The translations under genes and the position numbers were made by a program. A DNA stretch of 64,000 nucleotides from Closterium sp. NIES-65 (taxonomy: Eukaryota > Streptophyta > Zygnematophyceae > Desmidiales > Closteriaceae): the NCBI GenBank assembly GCA_948144175.1, contig CANXME010002000.1:434001-498000 (forward strand). Reading direction: 5' to 3'. Under the pieces are notes generated by a model. That model was given only the letters and a program-made list of their open reading frames with translations. It was not told where the DNA came from and searched no databases. Positions 10,838 to 23,919 of this stretch are shown piece after piece (the first letter of the stretch is position 1; the number at the start of each line of letters is the position of its first letter).

Positions 10838-11008
10838 ATAACCCTACCCTATGATCAATCACGCATCCCTAGTGGGGGTGTTCCAACACATTTGCTTTGT
10901 GTAGAGTAATGAAAAAGCATCCGTGTGAGTTTATCAAGTTCCAAAATAATGTTATGCTTGCACTTCCACATCGTACTTGCAGATGTATTACATGTTCATT
11001 GCATGTTT

Positions 11009-11332
11009 TGTTTGGCCCCTTGGCCTAAATCCGCTAAAGAATAGCGGGGTCGACTAAGTCGATGATGAAAGCACAGCGGAAGACTCTGGCGAAATAGGCG
11101 AAGAAGTTACCGAGTAATTGAAGAGTTGAATGAGAATTGGTTGATATGAGGGAATACAAGCAAGGTTGATATAGCATGCAAGAGCAATTGTGGGAAAGTG
11201 GGTTGTGGGACTAGGAACTAGAAGATGGCGAAGAAAGTAGAGTGCCACGTGGCACTAGGAAATCTAGGAAGATAAGGATAAGGGTGAGTTGGAAAGTACT
11301 GTTCAAAGTGAACAGTAAATCCCCCCTTAACA
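11009..11332 (-). repeat. 3' LTR of gypsy 1 (left end)
   Basis: 324 bp; on the plus strand it runs from tgtttggccccttggcc to ccccccttaaca. Adjacent on the right is the polypurine tract on the minus strand. Confidence 0.92.
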
Positions 11333-11611
11333 CTACCCCCCTCCCAATGAGGCAACGTCCGCGGCGCCTGCAGACTGGAGGTACGCTTGGAGGCAAGGGT
11401 TGTCGGGAGACAGCGAGGACGAAGGAACCCAGCTGTCGTCTGCTGCGTCGTAACCACGCCAACAAACCAAGAAGTCGATGAAAGAGACACCCCCATGAAG
11501 ACGGCAACGGTGCCTGAGGATGCGCTGGATCTGGTAGTCGGGCTCGTCGGTGTCAACAGCTACCGGCAGTGGAGTGCGACCACGGCCCGAGAAGGTGGCG
11601 TTGGGATCGGT

Positions 11612-14300
11612 TCAAGGACGAAGAAGCAACACGTGGAATGACGAGTGCATGCGGAAATGAGCGGGAAGGCAAAGGCGGTATGCGACTGGTCCTAGTGCAC
11701 GCTCAATGACGAATGGACCAATGAAGCAAGGGCGAAGCTTGCTGTCCTGTAGCAGTCGGAGGTTGCGGCTATCAAGAAGAACATGGTCGCCGACTGCGAA
11801 TGACACCTCACGACGACTGCGGTTGGTGGTGCGTGCCATGCGTGCATTTGCGAGCTCAAGGTGCTTCTTCACGTGATCGTGAATGAAGGCGAGATGCTGG
11901 TGGAAATTGTCCGCACGAGGGATTGCGGGTGTGAGATCGACACGAGTGGGGACATTGGGGTGCTGGCCGTATAGTGCGAAGAACGGTGACATGCCTGTGG
12001 ATGAGTGGTGCGTTTTGTTGTCGGCAAACTTGGCCATGCTCAGCTTCTTGTCCCATGCGGCTGCGTCGTGCATCGTGATGCTGCGAAGAATCTGCTCCAA
12101 AGTCTGGTTCACACGATCGGCCTGTCAGTCTGTCTCTGGATGGTACGCAGACGACATGGCTAAGCGATTCCCAAATAGTGCAAAAAGCTGCTTCTAGAAC
12201 TTCGAAGTGAAACGAGGGTCGCGGTCTGAGATGATGGAATCTAGAAACCCGTGCAGTCGGACTACGTTATCTACGAACAGTGTAGCGCCTTCCTCTGCTG
12301 TGACCTTGCCGTGCGTGGGGATGAAGTGCGCTGCTCGAGAAAACTTATCCACTACCACGAAGATGGCGTCGTGACCCCTAACTGTGCGCGGTTAAGCCAT
12401 GATGAAGTCCATGGTAACTACCTGCCAAGGGCGGTCGGGCGTGGAATCGGCTGTAAGAGTCCTGCTTTGCGCTGGCGAGAGGACTTCGTACGCTGACACG
12501 TGTTGCACGAGCGAATGCAATCCTCTACGTCTGCTGCAAGCCCTGGCCAGCAGTACGTGCGACTAAGCGTCTTAGCCGTCTTATCTGCTCTGAAGTGCCC
12601 TGCACTAACTATGTCGTGCGCCTCTGAGAGAAGGAGCTATCGAAGAGGGCGGTAGGCTGGAACCCAAATCCGTGTGGTACCCTTCCGTATGTAGACACTT
12701 CCCTGCACCTCTGCTCCTACGGGCGGCTGCGGTGTGAAGTCGGGATCTACTGTGTAACCGTGCTCAAAGAGTGTTGTGAGAAGTGGATGGCCGGCAGTGA
12801 CTGTGAGGCTAGCGAGCTGGCAACTAGGGCGAGTGACCGGATCTGCTCGGTTGCGAACGCCTGGCTTGTACTCTATCATGTAGTGAAAACTCCCCTCCAT
12901 GAACTCCATCCATCTAGCCTGGCGACGACTCAGGTGCGGTTGTGACTTGAGAAAGCGAAGCGAGCAATGGTCCGTGTGTATCACACTATCCGCCCCTTCT
13001 AGGTAGCACCTCCACACCTTATACGCATGGATGATCGCGAGCGCCTCCTTGTCGTGGATCGGATAGTTCAGTTCGGCTCCCCTAAGCTTGCGCGACTCAT
13101 ACGCTATCGGCTGCAACCCGCGGCCCTGGTCCTGAATAAGCATTGCTCCTATGGCCCGATCTGATGCGTCGGTGACTACAAGGTACGCGCGAGTGGGATC
13201 TGGGTACGACAGTGTCGGTGAAGACGTGAGCGACTGCTTCATCTGCTTGAACGCCTGCTGCTACGCTGGACCCCAATGAAACTCTACGCCCTTCCGAAGT
13301 AGGTCGGTGAGTGGACTAGCGATGGAAGCGTAACCCTGAACGAAACGACGGTAGTAATTAGCGAATCCAAGGAAGCTCTCTAGTTCCTTGACCGAGGTTG
13401 GTGCTACCCAATCCTGTACGGCTGCGATCTTCTTCGGGTCGGTCCTAATGCCACTAGCGGATACGACGTGACCTAGGAACTCGACCTCGGGGAGGAAGAA
13501 CTCACACTTTGACTGCTTAGCGTACAACTATTCCCTACGCAAGACCTCAAAGACCTTCTGCAAGTGCTGCACGTGCTCCTCTTTCATCTTTGAGAAGATC
13601 AAGATGTCGTCTAGGTAAACTATGACGAAGGAACCTAGGAACTCAGAAAGAACTGTGTTTATGAGCGTCTGAAACGTCGTTCGAGCGTTGGTCAAACCAA
13701 ACGGAAGAACCCTAAACTCGTACAACCCCTGCTTCGTACGAAACGCCGTCTTGTGCTGGTCCTCTGGAACTACGTGAATCTGGTGGTAACCTGAACGAAG
13801 GTCGATCTTTGAGAAGACTCTAGCGCCCTGCACTGCATCTAGGAGATCCTCTACTCTCGGCACTAGAAACCTATTCTTGACGGTGGCGGTAATCTATGCA
13901 CATCCGTAACCCTCCGTCTTTCTTGGGTGCGAAAAGGATTGGTGCTGCCCAAGGCGATCTAGATGGCTGAATGAAACCTTGCACAAGAAAGTGCGTAACC
14001 TGCTGCGTCATCTCTTCTGTCTCTGCTGGACTCAACCTCCACTGCGGCTTCGCTACTGGCCTGCTCCCCGCCTCTAGCTCTATTCGATGATCTACTGCTC
14101 GGCTAGGAGGCAACCCTGGGGGCAACTCGTCGGGGAAGACGTCTCTAAACTCTGCTAATAGTGCACTCACTTCAGCAGGAAGAGTTGCCTTATCACCAAC
14201 TGCTGCGCTCCCTCCTTTCCCCTTCTCAGCTTCCACCTCCTCAAGGAAACCCGCGAAGATCCGTGCCGCTCGCTTCACCAGCTGCCGCACACGAACAGCA
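11612..14300 (-). pseudogene. Gypsy 1 RT-RNase H-integrase remnant
   Basis: Read from right to left. The RT start (PPGLPPSRAVDHRIELEAG) is in one frame. The RT core (KIDLRSGYHQI, and YLDDILIFSK near 13600) and RNase H (VVTDASDRAIGAML) are in a second frame with in-frame stops at about 13528 and 13258. The zinc-binding N-terminus of integrase lies near 12480-12545 (RSCNTC). The integrase C-terminus (SPFFALYGQHPNVP, GPFVIERALG) is at 11612-12112. At least two frameshifts and several stops make it nonfunctional. Confidence 0.88.
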
Positions 14301-14309
14301 TTGATGATG

Positions 14310-14935
14310 GCTATAGAGGATATGTTAAGGTGAAGCCCTGCACGCGATGTAGCAGCCCTATGCGATGTAGCGAGGTTTCGCATACCGCATACCGGAGCTT
14401 CGGTATTCACCGAGTACACTCCAATAGTGCACTTTGGTATGCACTGTTCAACACTGAACCGAAATGGAGGGAAGTGATGACATTGCACAAACGAGTATGT
14501 GTAGCTGTCTGTTGCAAGCACCTGCGCAACTACTCCTGGGCAGGTAGAAAATGCACCTGACGGTATTTTCACCTGATGGTATTTTCTCCTAGCTGTGCCA
14601 ACCTGGAACCGCATACTAGAGTAGGTGCTTGCACGTTCTCCTTGAACAACGTTCTTTATGGACAACGTTCTCGTAGAACGTTCTCGCACACGTCACTATG
14701 TTTCCTATAAGGTTCATGTTGTATCTGTTGTAATCTATCAATTAATCAATTACTTTCCTTTTGTTACTGGATACCAAGCCCATTGCTGCATACCAAGCAT
14801 ACTGTTCTTCAAATACCAGTATCCAGTTTCCAACAAGTCCGTACACGGAAAACTCGCACTTTACTCGCACTTTACTCTCTAATCGTGCAACTCTGTGCCT
14901 AGGCTCTCCCACAATCGCCTATTCTCCGCAGGATG
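14310..14935. other. Unidentified insertion between gypsy 1 protease and RT
   Basis: About 625 bp less GC-rich than the surrounding pol. It breaks the protease-RT reading and encodes nothing recognisable. It has inverted acgttct motifs near 14640-14685 and phrases such as ggataccaagcc and gcataccaagcata near 14770-14800. I could not find matching terminal repeats or a target duplication, so its class is unknown. Confidence 0.5.
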
Positions 14936-15357
14936 TGGCCCCATCACTCCACTATGGCAGCTCCCGGAACTCCCCGTCTACCTTGACACTACAGCTTCCC
15001 TGAGCCCAATCGAACTGTGTACTAACCGTCCGTAGCCAATATCTCCCAAAAATGAAATCGTATCCGTCCAGCGTCGTAGAGTCGAAATAACGCCTAACTG
15101 TGATGGGTCCTAGCACTACGCGCAACTTGCGGATGATCGATCCTATGTGAAGAGGCGTCACATCTACCATGCGCGCGTCCTTGAAGTTGACTGCCGAATC
15201 AGCTTCGAGATGGAGACGACTAACTAATGAAGACGAAACAAACAAGTGGCTAGCTCCGCTATCGATGAGAATCTTGGCTGGAACACCGCGAAACTTCCCC
15301 TAGAAGCACGACTGAACGATCAACAGCGTCTACCGAGTTCGGCGTAGATGACTACTC
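14936..15357 (-). pseudogene. Gypsy 1 protease remnant
   Basis: The retropepsin active site DSGAS is encoded at 15247-15261 (preceded by AKILI), and the domain continues to 14952 (DGYDFIFGRYWLR). This is the normal gypsy position between gag and RT. It is cut off from gag on the right by the truncated copia ending at 15358, and from RT on the left by the unidentified insertion. Confidence 0.85.
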
Positions 15358-18300
15358 CAGAGGTGTCTCCAGAGGAGTGGCCTGAAGCGAGGAGTACGTG
15401 AAGCCGAAGCGCTGAAGGACCTGCTGCACCATGTGTGACTGAGTCAAGGTAATGGTGCGGCGTGCTCTGTCCCGGGTGATCTGCAAGCCAAGGTAGCTGC
15501 GCAGTTCACCCAGGTCTGTGCACGTGTGTCTCTTCTGCAGCTCGGACTTCACGTGGGCGAGTCCAGCAGTGTCAGCTGTGGCAAAGACCAAGTCGTCGAC
15601 GTACACGAGGATGTAGAACGGCGGCAGAGAGGTGTCGGTGCGCAGAAACAACGACGGGTCAGCAATAGAGGGAGCAAACCCAAGAGCCGCAAGCGTAGTC
15701 CTCAGTGTGTCGTGCCACTCAGGCGGTGCCTGGCAAAGACCGTAAACTGGCCGTCGGAGGCTCCACTGGGTGCCAGGAGGAAAAGTCCCACTGAAGCCAG
15801 GTGGACGGCGCAGCCAGATCTCCTCGTGCAGGCTACCCTGCAGGAAAGCAGTGCTGAAGTCAAGGGAGTGAAGCTTGTAGTCACGCTGAGCGGCTATGTG
15901 TAGTAGCACCCGAAGAGTGGTCATCTTTGGGGTGGGAGAGAAGGTCTGAAAGTAGTCAACTCCCTGCCGCTGACTGAAGCCACGAGCCACGTACCGCGCC
16001 TTGAAGACAGGTGGAGAGCCCGGCGGCCGCTTCACCCTGAAAATCCACATGCCACTAACGATGTTCGCCCCAGGAGGGAGAACCGCGTCAACGTAGGTGC
16101 CTGTGGATTTCCAGGAAGCCATCTTTGCATCCATAGCTGCCTGCCACTGAGAGGAGTAGGGACCCTCTACGGCCTCCGCGTAAGAGCGCGGAGTCGGGAT
16201 GTCAAGTGCATCCGGGTCTCCCTCAGGGGCAAATAGTACGGACGCGAGATGAGGTGAAGCAGCAGCCAGACACTGGAACTCCTCCTTCCTATCCTCAAGG
16301 ACGTCCGTGCCAAGAGCACACTCACCCCCGACGGACGGAGGACAGACAGACGCAGACTCAGCAACAAGACTAGCAGCGTAGTCTAGACGACAGCGAGCAG
16401 CAAAGTCGACGAGCTCAGCAACAAGAGCAGACGCAGCAGTGGACTCAAAAGAGGGGTCAGTGACGACAGTAGCAAGGAGACACGTGACAGTAGGACTGGC
16501 AGCACGAAGAGAGTCCGACCCCGGGTCGGCAAGCGGAGGAAGAGAAGACTCACGAGGAGAAGGCAAAGGGACACGCAGAGGAGCAGTGGACAGACGCAGA
16601 GACATCCGGTGCATGCCAGGGACAGGAGGAGGACGCTGACGCGAACCGCGACCACTAGCGCGAGCAGCATGAACAGGCGACGCAGGACGAGACGCAAGCT
16701 CTCGGCGCTCATCAAGACCTCTAGTAGGACCAGTGTAGGGAGAGGGAGTAGGCAGTGGGGAGGTCGGCGGTAACTGTGACTGGGACTGGACAGGCGGTGG
16801 ACACTCTAAGGGAGGAGGAAGACCAAAAACCTGCTGAAGGAGCGGAACGAAGTACAGCCGAGGCCGCGCGGCGACTCCAGACACATCAGGGACAGCACCA
16901 GCACCCTCAGCACCGCCGGCAGCACCAGCGCCAACAGCACCTCCAGCTGCAGTACCTCTAGCAGCTCCAGTAGCACCCGCAGCAGGACCGCCGTCAGGAC
17001 GAACAGCAGTAGCCTCAGCGCCAACACCCTCAGTAGCTCCAGCTCCAGTCGAACGAGCACCTCCGCGACCACCGACACCACACCCGCAGCGGCCGAAGAA
17101 GCTCAAGCTCCAGCAGTACGCCTCCAGCGCCGGGCAAACCACTCGCGCAGCTCCTAAGGAGAGAGTGGCTCCCGTCAAGAAGAACAAGGAGAACCTCCAG
17201 GCCCAGCACCGCCAGACGCCACACGAGCAGGACCAGTGGCCGCTGGCTCCGCACCCCCAGGCGCAGCAGCTCCAGACGTAGCACCCCCAGGCGAAGGAAC
17301 CCCAGGCTCAGCACCCCAAGTCGTAGCACCCCCGGGCTCAGTACCCCCAGTCGCAGTACCCCCAGGCTCAGCACCCCCAGTCGTAGCACCCCCATGCTCA
17401 GCACCCCGAGTCGCAGTACCCCAAGACTCAGCACCCCCAGGCTCAGCACCCACGCGCGCAGCACCCCCAGAGTCAGGACCCCCAGGCTCAGCACCCGCAG
17501 CAGTACCAGAGTCACCAGCAACCTCGACCGGCTCGACTACGTCTACCTGGGACACACCTGAAGGGGCAAGACCCTGAGGGGGGAGGGGGTCTACCAGGGG
17601 GGGACCTGGCACAAGGAAGTGCGGTGGCGGGGGGAGGGAAGGAGTACGGTAGGGGAAGAGGCGGTAGTAGGGGACTAACTTGTCGAACGTGACGTCCTGG
17701 GAGGACAGAACACGACGAGAGGTGGGGTGGTAGAACTTCCACCCAGGGGCGTCAGGGGGGAAGCCAAGGAAGCCACAGGGAGCAGCACGAGGGGACAGCT
17801 TGTCCGCCGACAAGTCGCGGACAAACACCCGAGATCCCCAGACACGGAACGCAGACGCATCGCCGACCTTCCCCGTCCACAGCAAGGTTGGGGAGGTCTC
17901 CGGCCTGGAGACCCTGGGGTGTAGGTTGATCTGATGCGCCGCGTACCGAACCGCAAACGGCCACAGAAAATGGGGGGCAGCCGCATGCATCATGGACGTA
18001 CGAGCGACGTCCATGACCATGCCAATGCGGCGCTCAGCAATCCCATTTTGCTGTGGAGAGTCCGGAAGCGTAAAGGTCTGGCAAATGCCTCGCGCACGGC
18101 AGTAGGCTCGCAGAAGGCCAGAGGAGAACTCACCGCCTCGGTCAGAGTGCAGACGTAGAACAGGAAAGTTCGAGCTGAAGCTCCTCCTGAGCTGGAGACG
18201 AGCTGCGCGGATCTAGTCGATCAGCACCTCAGTGACATCGCCCTTGCTGCGCAAGGGGAAGACCGTGGTGTAACGCGAGTAATCGTCAACCACCAGCAGG

Positions 18301-20557
18301 AAGTAGCGCTCGTGGCCCTGTCCACGGACGCGGGCCGGGCCCCACACGTCCATGTGAAGCGTCTGCAGCAGGGCCTCTGTCGGGGGAAATTGGGAGGAGT
18401 GAGGGGCAGCCCGGAGGCGCCCCTCGACACAGGGGACGTAGGAAGGACCAGGTCCAGGAGGAAGGGGAGGGAGGGACCGGGGAAGACCAGAGACAAGGAC
18501 ACAGGAAGCCATGCCTCGGAGACGAGGCAGGGAGGGGTGACCAAGGCGGTGGTGCCAGAGGAGAGTCTCGTGAGACAGGAGGCGACACGAGCAGGGGGCA
18601 GACTCAGGACCAGATCTGGACGCCGCAGCAAACACCTGACCCGACGCAGATACCTGGCCAGACGCAAGGACAGGAGGAGACCCAGTGGACAGGGTGTAGA
18701 GGCTCGATCCCGGCCGACGCGTAAACGTGGCCAGGTGCTGGCCTGTGCGAGCATCCGAGCAATGGGTCACCCGCTGACTCGCAGGAGTAAACTCGTGAAC
18801 CCCTGCATCTTGTAGGTCAGCACCACTCACCAAGTTTGTAGAGAACGAGGGGAGGTAAAGACCAGACAAGGTGCCAGAGGGGGCAGCCGGACACGGGAGG
18901 ACAGTGGAGAAGTGAGAGAGGACAGGACCCCCAGAGGGGTCTGCCAGGGAGACTGCAACCGGCCGACCAAGCGGCGTGAGTGTGGTGCGGTCTCCAAAGA
19001 AAGAGCGAGAAGCCCTTGAGTCAAGTGTGAAGGTGAGGGAGGCCGAAGCCAACGTGGTACCTGAGAGAGCAGACTCACCAGTACCAGAGGGCGCAGACGC
19101 ACTGGCACCTAGAGCAGCACCCTCACTAGCACCTAGCGCAGCAGTACCAATGCCCTGGTCGGGCGGGAAACACCGGTAACAGTCACCCTCATCACTAATA
19201 GTCACAGCATACATGGCAGCAAGGATAGCATCAAAGTCAAGATCATAGATAGCTACGCCTGCCCTAGACAGCTCTCCCCAGCGGGGGATCTCACTAGCCT
19301 TCGGAAACTGTTGACGCCAAGCGTCCGTCAGGCGGCCAAAGCAGCGCTGGGTGGGGTGGGCACCCCCACACTGCTCACCCGCGCGGTCGCGTGAACGAAG
19401 GACGTAGGTGCACGGACCAAAACCCCCACCACGCTGACGCTGCGTGTACCACTTACGAAGCTGCTGAGGGGAGGGGATGTCCCAAGAACGCTGCTGCTGC
19501 TGCTGCTGCTGCTGCTACTGGCGCTGACCACCACCGGAGTTGCTCCGCTGCGAAGCGCCACCCCGACCACCTCCACCTCCTCCACCACCGCCTCCTCCAC
19601 CTCCGCCACCACCGCCGCCTCCGCTACCACGGCCGCCGCCTCCGCCGCCTCCGCCTCCACAACTGCCACCGACACTTCCACCCCCGCCACCACTCCCACC
19701 GCCACACCCACTCCCTCCGCCGCCTCCACCGCCACCTCCACCGCCCCCGCTAGCTCCACCCGCGCCCTTGCCCCCCTTGCCCTTGCTAGAGCGGCGTCTC
19801 CTGCTAGGGGCAGACGCCGCACCGACCGACTCAAGACCAACGAGGTCGGCCGCAACGGCAGAGGCGACAAAGGGCAAAAGGGGGGAAGGAGAACACCCCT
19901 CAACGATGGGGGTGCGAGGGTCACCACGAGAGGCTCCTACAGCGACTATGCTCTTCTCCGCTGCTAGGAGGGCCTTCTCTAGGAGGTCAACAGTGAGAGT
20001 GGTGGGACAGACTGAGAGGAAGTCGTCCCTGACTACACGAAGGGAGTCAGGGAGGCGGGTGACTATATAATAGAGAGTGATGTACATGGGGGGGGGTTCT
20101 TGGCGCAGAACTCAGTAGGAAGCGCGGCGCGGTAGCGAGTGTCACTAGTGCGGAGGTGCGTAATGAGGTCAGCGACTGTGGGAAAGGCAGCAAGGTCAAG
20201 AAAGAGGTATGGTAGCATGAGGCGGCTTAGTGCAGCAGTGGCAGGGGAAGAGTAGCGCGCAACTACAGCGTCGTACAAGGTCTGAGCACTCTTGTACTGA
20301 CTAAAGTGCGCGCGCTCAGTGGTAGGCAGGTGGCGACGCACAGCAAGACGTGCAGCAGCATCGCGCGTGGCCCACTAGGAGCGAACAGTGGGGTCAGCAT
20401 CAGCAGCAGGGGCAGGAGAGGCGCCAGAGGTGAGGTCAAAGAGAGAGAGACCGTCTACCCTATCGCACTGTAAGAACTGCTGCAGGTCGTCGACTCAGAC
20501 CTCAAAGTCAATGGCTCGACCCTCAGCGTCAAAAGCGAGGACACTAGGGGTAGCCAT
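15358..20557 (-). pseudogene. Copia 2 gag-pol remnant
   Basis: Starts with the same MATPSVLAFDAEG as the intact copy (ATG at 20557, minus). Stops: TGA at 20495-20497 replacing Trp21, TAG at 20375-20377 replacing Gln61, TAG at 18213-18215 replacing the Trp of integrase DWI. Frameshifts occur in the C tract before 20087 (nine C instead of ten) and near 17180. Domains seen: gag with a long poly-Gly stretch (about 19550-19750), protease DSRAS (DSGAS in the intact copy), integrase (HRLGHPSLPRL, NGIAERRIGMV), a Gly/Ala/Glu/Pro linker, and RT (YVDDLVFAT). The protease Gly-to-Arg change alone would inactivate it. Confidence 0.9.
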
Positions 20558-20599
20558 GACAAAAGTAGACTAGTAGTACCAACTGTAGGATAGGGGCAG

Positions 20600-21718
20600 T
20601 GCAGTGACAGAAGCGCTGCTCTCACCAGACAGGGCGGTGCGGGCAGCTCAGCAACACAGCAACACGGCAACACGACTGCTCGAACAGCTCAGCAACAACT
20701 GCGGCTCCGCGGCACCAGCGGCTTGGCTCCTCAGGCGGCTCGGGCGGCTCGGGCGGCTCGGGCGGGACGGGCGGCTCGGGCTTCTCGGCTCCTCAGCGGC
20801 GCAGGCGGCTCGGGCGGCTCGAGAGGGTCGGGCGGCTCGGGCGGCTTGGGCGGCTCGGGCGGGCCGGGCGACTCGGGCGGCTCGGGCGGGTCGGGCGGGT
20901 CGGGCAGCTCGGGCAGCTCGGGCGGCGCGGGCGGTGTAGGGCGGCAGGGCCGCTGAGAAGGGCGGCGGGGCCGCTAAGAAGGGCGGCGGGGCCGCTGCGA
21001 GAGAGGCGGCGGGGCCGCTGAGAAGGGCGGCGGGGCCGTTGAGAGGGGCGGTGGGGCCGCAGCGAGAGTGGCGGCTGGGCCGTAGCGAAGGGCGGCAGGG
21101 CCGCTGGGACGGGCAGCGGGGCCGCAGGGAAGGGCGGCGGGGCCTCAGTGTGAGGCGGCGGGGCCGCAGCGAAGGGCGGCGTGGCCGCAATGTGAGGCGG
21201 CGGGGCCGCAGCGAAGGGCAGCGGGGCCGCAGTGAAGGGCGGCGGGGCCGCTGAGACGGGCGGCGGGGCTGCAGCGAAGGGCAGCGGGGCCGCAATTTGA
21301 GGCGGCGGGGCCGCAGTGAAGAGCGGCGGGGCCGTTGAGAGGGGCGGCGGGGCCGCTGAGAGGGGCGGCGGGGCCGCAGTAAAGGGCGGCGGGGCCGCAG
21401 TAAAGGGCGGCGGGGCCGCAGTAAAGGGCGGCGGGGCCGCTGAGACGGGCGGCGGGGCCGCAGCAAAGGGCGGTGGGGCCGATCCGACGGGCGGCGGGGC
21501 CGCAAGGGCGAAGGGGCCGCAAGGGCGAAGGGGGCCGCTAGGGCGAAGGGGCCGCTAGGGCGAAGGGTCCGCTAGGGCGAAGGGGCCGCAAGGGCGTTGA
21601 GGCCGCTAGGGCGGCTCAACGAAGTGAGAGCCCAGAGCGCGACTCGGGCTGAGCGCGCTTCGGGCAGGAAAAAAAACTCGATGTGGTGGGCCCTAGGCAC
21701 AGTTCCCAAGGGGGGAAC
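20600..21718 (-). repeat. GC-rich leader array of copia 2
   Basis: Between primer-binding site and gag. 20715-20940 is a run of cggctcgggcgg-type units and 20940-21640 a run of about 20-22-bp gggcggcggggccgc(t/a) units. It is the minus-strand counterpart of the arrays at 22860-23860 and 30815-31770. Long open frames across it arise from the lack of AT-rich stops and are not taken as genes. Confidence 0.85.
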
Positions 21719-21730
21719 TGCTCGATACCA

Positions 21731-21851
21731 TGAGGAAATGAGAACGAGAATAGATGACTAAGGAATGAGAGTGATACAAATATGCAACCCTAGAAATGTG
21801 TACCCCATATGGGCTACCCCACTATAGCCTACACAGTATTATAATTTGACA
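21731..21851 (-). repeat. 5' LTR of copia 2
   Basis: 121 bp. On the minus strand it begins tgtcaaattataatactg and includes gtgtaggctatagtggggta, shared with the other copia LTRs. No second LTR is present. Confidence 0.88.
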
Positions 21852-22621
21852 AGCCTCCACACCAGCTAGCGACCCGCTATCAATTGGCGGTTTCCGTTTC
21901 CCTGCTGCCGCTCCTTAAGCTGTGGGCAGTCCCGCTTCATGTGTCCTGGCTTTTTGCAGTAATGACAGTTCCCCCTAAAACCCGTTCGCTGTGAGCATTC
22001 ACTGTTAACTGCACCAATCTCCATGGGCGACGGTCCGTCCCTCGATCGAGATTCGTTGATCGGTCTGTTGTATCTCTATCGCGATCGTCACGACCTCGTC
22101 GGCTTCGTACTGCGTCGACGCGTTCTGCGGCTGCGACAACTGACTCGTAGGTGGACAACCCGTGAATCACTATAACGTCCGCTATGTCCGGCTTCAACCC
22201 TTCAAGGTAGCGATCGCGCATCTCTGCTTCCGTGATGTCATCTATTTCGTTGCAGATGCTCAAGCACCGTCGTTTGTACTCGTCGACGTTTCCTATCTGT
22301 CAGAAATGACGCAGACGCTTCCTAGCAGCTTCGGAGGCGTTCACCAAATCGAACCTACTTTTCAACGCCGCTTCAAATCCTTCACATGTGGTCGGAACCG
22401 TGGTAACACCCAAAGCTAAACTCCCTAAGCTCAAAGTTGCAGCTGCATGCCCCACGCCCTGTTGATGCCCGTCTGTCTGAGCCCTTCTTACTACAGTTTG
22501 CGTAAGTTGGCGCCACCACTCCAAGGCCGGTCCCCTCAGCAGCGTAACGGTATACTCGATCCGCTGTTGCGCGTCCGCCTCTTGCACCCCGCTCGCGGCG
22601 AATTAGTTGTTCAGCATGAAG

Positions 22622-22754
22622 TGTCAAAACTTATAGCTTTTGCATATTCTGTAGGCTATAGTGGGGTAGCCCATAAGGGGTACAACCCAATTAGGGTTAG
22701 TACTTGTACTCAGTTCACTCATAGTTCATCCATTTCATTCCTAAACTTCTCACA
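22622..22754 (+). repeat. 5' LTR of copia 3
   Basis: 133 bp, tgtcaaaacttatagc to aaacttctcaca. Confidence 0.93.
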
Positions 22755-22859
22755 TGGTATCGAGCAGGTTCCCTGTGGGACCTGTGCCTAGGGCCCACCA
22801 CTTCGAAAACTTTTTTTTCCTGCCCGAAGCGCGCTCATCCCGAGTCGCGCCTCGGGCCA

Positions 22860-23860
22860 TTCTCTCTACGAGCAGCCCCTGCGGCCTTCCCTCTCCTAGC
22901 GGCCCCGCTGCCCTCCTGTCGCGGCCCCGCCGCCCTAAGATCGCGGCCCCGCCGCCCTAAGATCGCGGCCCCGCCGCCCTCACTTCGCGGCCCCACCGCC
23001 CTTACTTCGCGGCCCCGCCGCCTACCGTCGCGGCCACGCCGCTCTCACGTCGAGGCCCCGCCGCCTCACGTTGCGGCCCCGCCGCCTAACGTCGCGGCCC
23101 CGCCGCCTCACGTCGCGGCCCCGCCGCTCTCACCTCAAGGCCCTGCCACCCTCACCTCGCGGCCCCGCCACCTCATGTCGCGGCCCCGCCGCCTCACGTC
23201 GCGGCCCCGCTGCCTCACGTAGCGGCCCCGCCGCTCTCACCTCGCGGCCCCGCCGCCCTCACCTCGCGGCCCCGCCGCCTCACGTCGCGGCCCCGCCGCC
23301 TCACCTCGCGGCCCCGCCGCCCTCACTTCGCGGCCCCGCCGCCCTCACTTCGTGGCCCCGCCGCCCTCACCTCGCGGCCCTGCCGCCCTCACCTCGCGGC
23401 CCCGCCGCCCTCACCTCGCGGCCCCGCCGCCCTCACCTCGCGGCCCCGCCGCCCTCACTTCGTGGCCCCGCCGCCCCACTCCGCGGCCCCGCCGCCCTAA
23501 CTTCGCGGCCCCGCCACCTCACCTCTGCGGCCCCGCCGCCCTACTCTACCGGCCCCGCCGCTCTCTCCTCCTACCGCGCCGCCCGAGCCGCCGACCGCCG
23601 CACCACCCTGCAGCGCGCACCCGAGCAGCCGACCGCCGCGCCGCCCAGTACCGGAGGAGCCGAGCCGCCCGGCCGCCCACCAGCCGAGCCGCCCTGCAGC
23701 CGAGCCGCCCAGCAGCCGAGCCGCCCAGCCGCCAAGCCGCCGGCAGCCGAGCCGCCGAGCCGCCCAGCAGCCGAGCCGCCCCGCCGCCGAGCCGCCGAGT
23801 CGCTGAGCCGCAGAGCCGCCCTACAGCCAAGCCGCCCGACCTGCCGTGCCCGGTGAGCAC
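22860..23860 (+). repeat. GC-rich leader array of copia 3
   Basis: Roughly thirty-five copies of an approximately 20-bp unit (cgcggccccgccgccctcac) from about 22875 to 23570, then gagccgcc(c/g)-type units to about 23850. The gag ATG follows at 23920. Confidence 0.88.
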
Positions 23861-23919
23861 TGCCCCACTGTCACTGCGTGCTCTTCCCCTACTGCTTGCA
23901 CTGCTAGTCCACCGTCGTC

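Larger units (their letters stand above)
15358..21851 (-). mobile_element. Ty1/copia element 2, 3'-truncated, in gypsy 1
   Basis: Minus-strand element with a 5' LTR at 21731-21851 (121 bp, TG...CA) and primer-binding site tggtatcgag at 21721-21730. Leader, gag, protease, integrase and RT follow, but homology stops abruptly within the end of RT at about 15358 (after gccactcctct on the minus strand). RNase H and the 3' LTR are absent, and so is the gypsy sequence that should follow the gag zinc knuckle. A deletion spanning the element end and gypsy DNA is the simplest reading. No target duplication is found. Confidence 0.88.
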
